Source: Hawksworthiomyces lignivorus (Eukaryota; Ascomycota; Sordariomycetes; Ophiostomatales; Ophiostomataceae). From it: 64,000 nucleotides of DNA. Both the position numbers and the translations under genes were made by a program. The notes beneath the pieces were generated by a model. The model saw only the letters and a program-made list of their open reading frames with translations. It did no database searches and was not told where the DNA came from. Of the stretch, positions 9,194-18,640 are shown one piece after another. The stretch lies in the NCBI GenBank assembly GCA_002917075.1, contig NTMA01000069.1, positions 1-64,000 on the forward strand. Reading direction: 5' to 3'. Every line of letters starts with the position of its first letter. Within the stretch, counting starts at the first letter, position 1.

Positions 9194-12100
9194 TCACGGG
9201 GTCCCTATAGAAGAGGAGGAGCCGACTGGAGCCTTTCCGTTGCACTCTGCCGGTTCTGTCGGAGTGTTGGCGCTGCTTGCTCCATTCACCATAGTCGAGG
9301 CCGAATTGGGTGGTTCAGGATCTGAATTAGTTCCTGTCATTGGTCCTAAATCGGATATGTTTGCATCTATGTGCATCTCAACCTTTTCGTTCATATACTC
9401 TTTACCCGAAGCATCAACTGCCTCTGGTGTCTGGGCTGGCGTAAGTTTTTCGGGAGTCGTCTTTCTTGTTAAAGAGGCAGTCTCAGGTTCTTCTGGAATG
9501 GTTGCAAACTTCTGAAGCACTTGTTTTAGTGCTGGCCGGCGGATAGGTTTGCTGAGAAACTCATCCATGCCCGACTCCATGCACTCCTTCACATTGCTCT
9601 CTTCTGAGAATGCCGTTAACGCTACAATGGGAGCTGAGTAGCCCATCTTCCTGATCAGCCGTGTACTCTGCAAACCGTCCAAGTTCGGCATCTGAATGTC
9701 CATGAAAATGACGTCAAAAAGCTGGTTCATTTCCATGTTTGCTTTGACGAGGTCATAGGCTTCTTGTCCGTCCTTGGCAATCGTCACATCGTAAATGTCT
9801 TCGAGCTTCAGCATACGGCTCACCACCTCGATATTCGTTGAGTTGTCGTCAGCCACAAGCACCCGAACTCGAGCTTGACCCTCGGCTTTGTTAGCAATGG
9901 CACGGTCGATGGCAGCCATTTGGTCTTCTTTAGTCTGATTCGGTCGCGGATTGGCGACAAAGAACGGCTGGCTCAGTCCCACTAGGCGAGCCTGTTTGTC
10001 AAGAACAGGCTGCTGTTTCGTCTTGGGAATAGTCTCGTTGTTCGATTTGGGGAATGAGTTGCGGCGGTTGTCGCCTCCATCAGCGGAGCTTACGCTCGGG
10101 GGGCGGGATTTCAAGCTGCTTGATGCCGTGCTCGAAGCTCTGTCTTTTACGTATTTCAGAGGAATCCGCATAGTGAAGATCGTGCCAACATTGACAGTGC
10201 TCTTGAGCGTGATGGTTCCACCCATGAGAGTTGCAAGCTGTTGGCAGATGCTGAGACCGAGACCTGTTCCACCGAATTTCTTGCTTAATCCCAGGTCGCC
10301 CTGCACAAAAGGTTCAAATACCTTCTCCTGCATATGTGGTGCGATGCCAGGACCCGTGTCCTGAACTTCAAACTCAAATATGTATGTCCTGGCCCCAGGT
10401 GGTGGTGGTGTGGGAGACCGTTCACGCACATGGACCTGCGTCGTAGCAACTGATTTAGGATCGAGCGGATTGATAGCTAAGGCCGTGCCCGATGCCGTAC
10501 CCTTGTATATGGTACCAGTTGTCGTTGCTGTCAGCATTGAACTGCTGGCATTGCCGCCATTTTTGGAACTTGCTGAATGCGTCGACGACGAGCCGAGGCG
10601 ATGACGCGGCCGTCCTCCACGATGAGATCCGGTTTTTGAGAAAGATGACGAACGGCTGTCATCAACACTTTCAACTTCACCAACACAGCGTATACGCAAG
10701 TCGACATTCCCATCGGCCGGTGTAAATTTTAGGCTGTTGCTTACAAGGTTAATAATGACTTGTAGTATGCGCTGCTGGTCTCCCCAGAGACACATGTCTT
10801 TTAAGCGGCCCATGCCTGCAGGACCAAGGGCGGGCAGCCGTCGTTCAAAGCTGTTCCGTTCTGACACCGTATTTCCTTGGGCTGCGGTTCCCTGGAAAGA
10901 CACAGTGGTATCGTTGCCAGCCGCCGCTGAATCATCCGTTTGTTCAGAACCAACATAGGTGACGTTGAAAGTGATTCGGCCTTCGCGGACCTGTTTGTCA
11001 AAAATAGACAGCACTTGAGAGCGGATATCACCCAAGCGGAATTCGCGCTCCTCCAGACTGACCTGATGGCCGATTTGGTTCTTCGAAAAGCTCAACAGGT
11101 CTTCGAGCAGATGCAACAATAGGTCACCCGACTTGTATAGAGTTTTAAGCGACTGCTTGATGCGGAAAATATCATCCTCTTCCATGCAGACAGCACACAT
11201 GCCCATTATACCATTGAGGGGGGTCTTGAGCTCGTGCGAAATGTTGGCAATAAAAAGAGTCTTGCTCTCGTTGGCAGCCTCGGCAGCCTTTTTGCTGATT
11301 TCTAACTCTCGTGTCCGTTCAGCGACCTTCTCGTCTAGAGATTCGTATTGTTTATAGAGCTCATCACTCATAGCGTTGAAAGTCGTCGTCAGTTCGGTCA
11401 GTTCATCCGTAATAAAATGTTTCCGCTGCGGCACTTTCCCAGGGATCTTGAAAACAGTATGTACGCCGCCCTCCTCTAAGCCGCCTCCTTGCCCGGAATT
11501 GGAACTATAGCGCTTTTTATCGAGTCCAACCATATGGCGGAGCCGTATAATCCAGTCTTTCTCAGAGAGCCTTGAGCGTGAAGACCGCGTACCTGAGCTG
11601 GGCAATTCATCGTCTTCGTAGCCAGGGGGTGCAATGGATTTCTCTGTGGCATCTTTCAGTTGACGAATTGGTTTGACGCTGAGATGGGCGCAGGGGAAAA
11701 TGAGAATCAGTACTAGGCCGGCGGTAGCAAAAACGCAGCCGAGAAGAATCTTGCGTAAAGTCGCAACTGGTGCATAAGCTTCGCTGTGTGCTTGTTCGAC
11801 AACTACAGCCCATGTCACGAGGGTGGACTGGGGACGGGCATAGCCAACAGCAACGTCGTAACCTTGCTCGTTGGTGGTAGAAAGGGTAGCTGTTGCATTA
11901 TTGACCGTATTGATTTGTTCAGTGAACATATCGAGAACAGCTGGATACGAGCTTGTCTTAAATGTCTCAGAAAAGCTTCCAGAGTTGTAATCATGCTGGC
12001 TATGGCGGTCGGCACCGGAAGAGGAGGGGAGAGGAGGAAGAACGAAGTGCACCTCAACTTCGCCAAACTCATCTCGGTCGGGAGGTACGTAAGTAGCATT

Positions 12101-12937
12101 GCTCGCCGGAGTGGTATAATTAAAGCGGTTCCACTGTGTGTTAGGCCCAACAATCAACACGATCCCAGTATCGCCCAGTCCTTCGGGAGAGCTTTGAATG
12201 TCAATGAGGCTGCTGGCAGAGGCAATCATTGTCATGTAACCCAGAAGGAAACCGGAGTTGCTATTTTGACGGACGGGGACAGTTAAAGAGATGAGGGCAA
12301 AGGTAGAATTAACAATCAGAGGACCCAGCAGCAATCCCCCATTATTAGTTAGGCGGACACCAGGGAATGGACTGGCAATGAAGGCGTTCGTGGTATTATC
12401 AACAGTGCTAGGTGTGCCGGTATCGCTGTACGTGATATTTGGGTAAAGCATCGGAGGATATCCGTAGTCAGGATCGCCAAGATAGACTGGCGAGCCATCT
12501 GGACTCGCATAGGGTAACTTAATGGGGGCCATGAAGTTGCCGGTGACATTGAGAAGGCCGGTAGCACGGCCGCTGGTGTTGCGAGAATAAAGCCGGGACT
12601 GAAACAGGCTGGTGAAGCCGCCAGCGCCAAGAGCACTCTGCATGTCCTGCTCAGCAAAGTCCCAATTGCTGTCAGTGTGGTTGCCGCTGTAGAAGCTAGA
12701 GAAGGCATTTTGGATAAGGATGCGCGAGGCGACATTCTCGCAGCTCGTCTGGACTAGGTCAATCTCGGATGATATTCGAGCTGCCTTGAGTGACGCAGTC
12801 AAGGCCAGGCCGTTGGACTCGACGTCGCCAACGAAGTGGTTCACAAAGATCCATGTCGGAATAGAAACAATGGCTAAGGCGACAAGAACAGCGATGATGA
12901 CGAGCGCTGCAAGCTGCTCGCGGATGGCGACCCGCAT
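9194..12937 (-). CDS. SLN1: SLN1-type hybrid sensor histidine kinase
   Basis: A single-exon frame of 1247 residues, start ATG at 12937. Two membrane segments bracket an extracytoplasmic sensor region: TM1 at about residues 8-32 and TM2 at about 393-415 (LLGCVFATAGLVLILIFPC). A HAMP-like linker and a coiled coil (EKVAERTRELEISKKAAEA) follow. The H-box is FIANISHELKTPLNGIMGM with the phospho-accepting His at residue 568; the N-box is INLVSNSLKFTP near 730, G1 DTGPGI near 860 and G2 GTGLGLSI near 890. The receiver domain (about 1027-1150) has VADDNS, the phospho-acceptor in FMDIQMPN at Asp1080, and the Lys of LSKPIRR. This is the group VI histidine kinase that in yeast feeds Ypd1-Ssk1 and the HOG osmostress MAPK pathway. 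A Ser/Gly-rich insert of roughly 100 residues separates N-box and G1. The C-terminal tail is disordered. Confidence 0.96.
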   Translation of the reverse strand: MRVAIREQLAALVIIAVLVALAIVSIPTWIFVNHFVGDVESNGLALTASLKAARISSEIDLVQTSCENVASRILIQNAFSSFYSGNHTDSNWDFAEQDMQSALGAGGFTSLFQSRLYSRNTSGRATGLLNVTGNFMAPIKLPYASPDGSPVYLGDPDYGYPPMLYPNITYSDTGTPSTVDNTTNAFIASPFPGVRLTNNGGLLLGPLIVNSTFALISLTVPVRQNSNSGFLLGYMTMIASASSLIDIQSSPEGLGDTGIVLIVGPNTQWNRFNYTTPASNATYVPPDRDEFGEVEVHFVLPPLPSSSGADRHSQHDYNSGSFSETFKTSSYPAVLDMFTEQINTVNNATATLSTTNEQGYDVAVGYARPQSTLVTWAVVVEQAHSEAYAPVATLRKILLGCVFATAGLVLILIFPCAHLSVKPIRQLKDATEKSIAPPGYEDDELPSSGTRSSRSRLSEKDWIIRLRHMVGLDKKRYSSNSGQGGGLEEGGVHTVFKIPGKVPQRKHFITDELTELTTTFNAMSDELYKQYESLDEKVAERTRELEISKKAAEAANESKTLFIANISHELKTPLNGIMGMCAVCMEEDDIFRIKQSLKTLYKSGDLLLHLLEDLLSFSKNQIGHQVSLEEREFRLGDIRSQVLSIFDKQVREGRITFNVTYVGSEQTDDSAAAGNDTTVSFQGTAAQGNTVSERNSFERRLPALGPAGMGRLKDMCLWGDQQRILQVIINLVSNSLKFTPADGNVDLRIRCVGEVESVDDSRSSSFSKTGSHRGGRPRHRLGSSSTHSASSKNGGNASSSMLTATTTGTIYKGTASGTALAINPLDPKSVATTQVHVRERSPTPPPPGARTYIFEFEVQDTGPGIAPHMQEKVFEPFVQGDLGLSKKFGGTGLGLSICQQLATLMGGTITLKSTVNVGTIFTMRIPLKYVKDRASSTASSSLKSRPPSVSSADGGDNRRNSFPKSNNETIPKTKQQPVLDKQARLVGLSQPFFVANPRPNQTKEDQMAAIDRAIANKAEGQARVRVLVADDNSTNIEVVSRMLKLEDIYDVTIAKDGQEAYDLVKANMEMNQLFDVIFMDIQMPNLDGLQSTRLIRKMGYSAPIVALTAFSEESNVKECMESGMDEFLSKPIRRPALKQVLQKFATIPEEPETASLTRKTTPEKLTPAQTPEAVDASGKEYMNEKVEMHIDANISDLGPMTGTNSDPEPPNSASTMVNGASSANTPTEPAECNGKAPVGSSSSIGTP

Positions 12938-15900
12938 GGTGCCAGGCTATATCGAAAGGCTCGACGCTTGAGTCCGTTGCGTATGCATGTTATTTGGGAG
13001 GGACGATATTTGCAGTTGCGTCCCTGTCAGTTGTTTGTGTTTGTTTGGATTTAAGTCTATGACGGACTTTCGTCCAGTCGATCTCGTCCTCGAGTAGTTG
13101 AGCGAAGCCCTGTCGCCTCAACTCCGCGACAGAGGCAGACAGCGAGAGTCTGTCAGGCTCGAAAAGACAATTAGATAGAAGGAAAGCGCAGAAAGCTTGA
13201 GCTGAAGCGAATGAGCTTCTAGAACAGCGTGTAGCTGTTGGAGAGGTTGATGCGGCGACAATCCGGAACGATGATGAGCGACGACAGAGAGTGATCGACA
13301 GAGGGTTGGTGGATCCCTGGGAAGAAAGCGGGAAGACGCTGACGATTTTCAAAGACCAACGAAAAGACACGTTGGAACGGCTGCAAAAGCTCTTGCAAGC
13401 TCTGAAGAATCGCTTGGTCCCGTCGAAGGAAAAAGAAGACGAAGGAATGTGCCGGACGACAAGATTTTACTAAGAAAAGAAGAGGGCGAAGTAGAAACCG
13501 TCTGTCTAGGAGTATGGTTCGCAGGACTCGTTAGTGTACCGACTCTGTGAGAAAACAGCAAAATATGTGAAGAAAACAAAATCAAGAAAAGACGAGATAG
13601 ATCCAGACGCATTGGGTCTTCCGATTTCCCTCTGGCAGGCTGTTTCTCGGTCGTCTGTTCTCTAGGTGTTCCTTCGTCTGTTTCCGCTGTCGTCTCAATG
13701 GTTCCTGCTATGCTCGCTTAGAGAAGTTGCGGAAACAAAAAGGGCGAAGTTGGGCGCAAGATGGTTGAAAGTGTCGCACGTTCCTGTTGAAAGATTCTGG
13801 CAAGATTTGTCGATCGCGCGCACAGAGCCTCTGGGCGTTGATTGACTTTGGTACGCCGTCCTGCCGGCGAGGTGATAGCAGGTCGTACAGGTTAGGTATG
13901 TAGTCGGAAGAGAGGGGTAGAGACAGCGAAGAGATAGGAGGCGAAACCGAAAGCTAGAGAACAAGGTAACCCAGAAATATATCACGGATGGCCTTTGGTG
14001 CAGGCCTCGTTTGGATATCGTCGCGGAAGCAGGCAGATGTCGGGGCAAAAGCGAGAGCACGCAAAAAGAACGTACAGAAAAAGCACAAATTCCACAACAA
14101 GCAGAGAAAAGCCAACTACTAACCTTTTCAGAGAAACAAATGTGTCGTTGGGACAGAAGACCTTTTCTCAGAGAGGACTTTCGTGTTGGTGAGAGTTGAA
14201 TAAAACTGCTCTATTTTTTCGCTTTGCTATTTTGCCTGTCGCGGATAGGACGGCGGAAGAGAGGAGAGCAGATCCAGTACTCCAGAAGAGCAAACTCCAG
14301 ACCTCAAAGATCTTTGAGGGGGAAGAGGGGGCCAAGCAACGCAAGCTTAGTGGCAGGGACGGTAAGGCGACGGTCAGGGCACCGAAAGACAGCCACTAGA
14401 AAAGGATCTTTATTACTCTGTAGTTTGATCGGAGCATAAGCCTACGGAGTACATTCGACCAGAAGCAGCGTAGAAGGGGGCGTGGGCAAAGAAGCGAAGT
14501 ACAGGGAACCCTCTAAAAAGCGAAGAGCGAGCGAACTCTATCTACTCGGGACCAGGGGGGGGGGAAGGATTGTTCAATAATTATTACCGTATCATACTAA
14601 AAACGCAACCCTTTCGGAAATGATCAGCGGGATAAAAGAGGTGAACACAAAATGGGGTAGGACGCCGGAGCAACAAGAAATCTGGGCAGAAAAGGGAAAT
14701 CAAGCTGCTGGGAGAGGAATGGAAAAGACAAAGAGACAAGCAGAGCGAAGAGGGGGATAAAGATCGAGCAGGAGAACAAGACCAAGATAGTACCACGAAT
14801 AGGAGAAAAAAGAAGCAGGCGAAAGCAGAACGGTTTTGTCGACAAAGCGAAGCTGCTGAACAGCTCTTCGTCCCTTACTGCGAAATCTTTGGCGACGCAG
14901 TACAAAGAGCACACTGTAAGCACAACTGGACAACTTGCAGGCCACCGGGACAAAAGCCTCGAGGGAAGGGCGGTCCAAACAAAGGTCCAGACCTGCCAGC
15001 TGCTAGGAGCAGGCTCATTGCGCCGCACTCATCGTATTCGGGTGGTCATTAATTAGAGACCAGCATTTTCTCACCAGGGCTTTTTTTTTCTTCTTTTTCT
15101 TCTTCTTCTTCGCTTCCATGTCTATCCCCGTTTTCTGCGTCTTCCTCCCGTTGCTACTGCTCCTTTTCATTACTGGCGCTTTCTATTCACTTCTTTTTCT
15201 ATGCGATATCCCTTCTTCATCGCTCTGCCTCTGTCTTGCTGCTCTTTCTTGCCCTCATGTCCCGTTTCTTGCTCCGCATATCCTAGCTACTGCAAAGGAC
15301 CGTTCCCTTCTACTTCTGCCTCCACCAGGCAGTACGATACTGGTAAATTAGTTGGATGGAGCGAGATAACTGGGGCAGGAGCGGATTTTTCTTAGCCTTC
15401 TTTTTGTTTCCTCTTTCCTCTTATTTTCTTTAAAACAGCCGACCTTAGAGCTATTCACAGCGAACTGTGAAAATTGTGGAACCTGTGGCGCTTTTCTGAA
15501 AGTTCGAGACCGGCGTCGAACGGGCTAGGCTGAGCACCAGGACAAGGGGAGGGGGGAGGGTATTTGGGGGGAAGGGGGGGTGCGTTGGACTATGATAGCC
15601 ACAAGAAAGACGGCAGGATGAAAGGGCGAAAGAAAAGGGAAAGTATCCCCAAAAAGGATTCGAGACCTAGAAATTTCCACATTTCCCATGTTCCCACACT
15701 TTCCCACGTCCCACATTCTCGTCCTCGTTGAGTAGTACACGTACGAGTACGCCTTCGGCTTCACGTTCAATTGCCCCTGCTCCACATTCGTAGCTAATGT
15801 AGACATACGGAGTACATGTGCGGGTATTGTATACGCGTAAACATACACACGGAAGCACGCCAGCGCGGTACCATGTTAAGATCCAAAAGCTTACTCCGTA

Positions 15901-18640
15901 CAATAAGTTTATAAACTGTGCATGGCTCAAAGTATGGAGCGGGTTTAAGATTTAAGAGGACATCTACGGAGTGGAGTGGGCTCCGTGGAGTTGAATTCGT
16001 TGTGGCTCTCTCAGTGTTCGCCGTAGCACCGAGGCAAACTTCGCCAGTACTTTGTTGACTAATCCAGCCAGCTCCGTGCTTCATCATCTCGGTGAAGGAG
16101 TTACCGTATCTGACTGTCCCCATCTCGTGAGAGCTGTGCTCATTCAAACAGAGGTAGAAAAGAACACAGCACCGCGGCGGCGGCCCTACAATCTCACTCA
16201 GCGCAAGTTTATATACGGTTGAGACAGCAAAGGCTGCCTGTTTTCTGGCCAGCAATCAACATGCGAGAATGTTTTTGTCTCGCGCCTTTCTGAGGACAAC
16301 GAACTGCGGATTCCGCGAGAGTCCACACAGTAATACCCGCCCGCATCGGAGAGTAGCAGCACGTGTTGAGGCGTTGGTTGGTATACCTAACTAGAGCAAG
16401 ACGCATGGCGGAGTACATGCTCCGCCCAAAATACATACACACTGTTGTGGAATGAATCTGACAAAGTTCTAGCTTTTCCAACACCGACTATGTTCGCTCG
16501 CTTCCGTTCGCCGCGCGGGAGGGGAAATAGCAAGCGAACGAACAGGCGAATGAGCGATCGAGTGACCAAAGGGGCGCATAGCTATGCTTTTCTTATTGCT
16601 CTCTCCATTGGTAATATAAACAGGTCTATCCTGTGGTATAATCGAAGGGTTCATCCATTGTGCTTTGGTGAAATTAGCTGGGAAAGAGAGCAACAAGATA
16701 GCTTTCCTCGCTGCAACCGAACGATCGCTTCAAAGCAAGGAAGGGGCCATGACTGATATTTCGCTGTCCTGCGTACCGTTGCACCAATACAACTCCATTA
16801 AAGACGGCTCCTGGCCAGTCAGATGCATGCTCGCATTTGTGCTGCAAGGATACCCCAAAGTCCTCATGCGCAGTCCTCGCAGGAACCAGACAATCAAGAG
16901 AGCTGGTGCAAACACGACTCTCCGGTCTTGGACGTTGGGCACACGACTGGTGTTTTAGGTAAGCGTGGGAACTGACAGTCAAGAACAGTACACCAGTAGA
17001 CACCCATCGCAACAGAATATGCAGAGCATACTGTAGGCAAGAGAAGGCGGTGTCCCGTCTGTCCAATGTCATCAATGTGTCACAATTTTGCAATATGCGC
17101 CGCAATGCATTAGGAAAGACACAGACAGAACACCCTTATGCTCATCTTCTGTGGGCGGCTTCGTTTGCACTTGCCATCGCTCTTTCCGCCTTTTTGTTTC
17201 TTTATATCGTGCGATCATTCCTTCTAGGAAGAATGGTCGCCGCGTCTCGTTTCTTCATCTGTCTTAAACGGCTCCATTTGCAATTCGTACTTTCTTCCCT
17301 ATCTTCTCCTTATGCTCCTCCTATATGCAGAAGGATGTTTCTAGAGTGTATGCTTATTGCGCATTGTTCTTTCTTATTATACAAAGAATACAGCATAATG
17401 CGGAAAAAATAAAGAGACAAGCGACGGGTAGGGGGGGTAAAGGGGAGGAGAAGAGAATCAAAATTGACAGAATAGAAGAGAGCCACATTTAGATACCTCC
17501 CTCCCTAATCAGGCAAGGAATGTATGCTGTTATTCTCTCCACAATTCTTTATCCATTGTCAATTTCCCTTTCTTCTCTTTCTTTTTTATTGATTGATGCG
17601 GGCTTCGCCTCTTCTCGCTCCCTTCTTTCGAAAAGGAGGGCATTGATTTACACTTTAATATATGGAGAAGTGGCGTGACCCTTTAAGAGAGCAATTTATA
17701 TACGTCTTCTGCCTCTTTCCAGCTTTTGGAGAGAAGAAGGGTGGGGTGCCGCGTCGAGGTAAAACGGGAAATGGGAAAGAGAAACTATTTAGCAAGAGCT
17801 CTTGCAAAAAGCCAAAAAGCAGTAGTAAGACGTAGGGATACACTGAGTCTATCTCTCCGCCAGAGAGTACAAACCGCACCGTTCTCTAGACCTGCTTCCC
17901 TCCTCTACTGCGTATTATTTCTGTCCGAGTCTCATGGCTCTAAGCAGACAAGGCTATATTTTTTTTCTTGTGTTCTGCATTCCACAGTAGTGGGTTTTGT
18001 AATATTTTTATCCTGCCTGTTTAATCTCGACTCATACCCCATCTTGGCATTGGTCATAGTGAGAAACTCGGTTGCTTCCCTTTTGCTCTCTGTTTTCTGA
18101 CTTCACAGTTGGAATTGTGAACCAAGTTTCTTTGGGGCTCTTCGCATGTCACATTTCGCAGAGCCTATAGCGCCTGGATTCTTCTATGTTATGGCCTGCC
18201 GCTGTGTCATTGTGCAACATTTGGCATGCGTTGTTCTACACGATTGGACAGCATTTATTTGGATTGTTAGTTGCCGTCGGTATCAATATAGTTATTGTTA
18301 CGTAGGGTAAGACATTGATATAAATGATATATTCATGAACAAAAGTAAGCGTTAAGAAAAAAGAGGAAGTTAATAAAAGAGAATGAAGAAAAGAAAGACG
18401 ATATTAAAAAAGGAATCAAAAAGATACAGGCTTCGCAGGACCGTGAACGAGAGTGTAGAAATAAAATAAGACATCAAACATATACGTAAAGAGCGTAAAT
18501 CGTAACACCGTAAAAAACTACGTCATCTATAGCGTTCCATCGCTTGTGTCCCTGTGATGCACACTCTCTGTGCCAAATATGAGATTGTGTGGTCATTCAC
18601 ATGCCCAGGAATGTATCACCGAAACTCCATACATATTATA
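12938..18640. other. 5.7-kb region without a recognisable gene, upstream of SLN1
   Basis: Lies between the SLN1 start codon and the 3' end of the F-box-like gene. Both strands hold only short frames with no family resemblance (the longest are 15794-16255 and 16674-17105, minus). It has purine- and pyrimidine-rich tracts (14560-14800, 15085-15115, 15536-15580), a run of TTCCCA-type repeats at 15672-15715 and clustered TACGGAGTA-type motifs at 15806-16420. A long SLN1 5' leader with upstream frames, or a non-coding transcript, could lie here. Confidence 0.5.
15806..15901. repeat. Two inverted copies of the decamer TACGGAGTAC
   Basis: TACGGAGTAC at 15806-15815 and its reverse complement TACTCCGTAC at 15892-15901, with related partial copies at 15964 and 16409. 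Other exact copies of the nonamer occur at 14443, 35628 and 36672. Confidence 0.7.

Noticed and set aside
16674..17105. Minus-strand frame of 143 codons upstream of SLN1
   Set aside because: No domain, signal peptide or homologue recognised; composition looks random and other frames of similar length overlap it.
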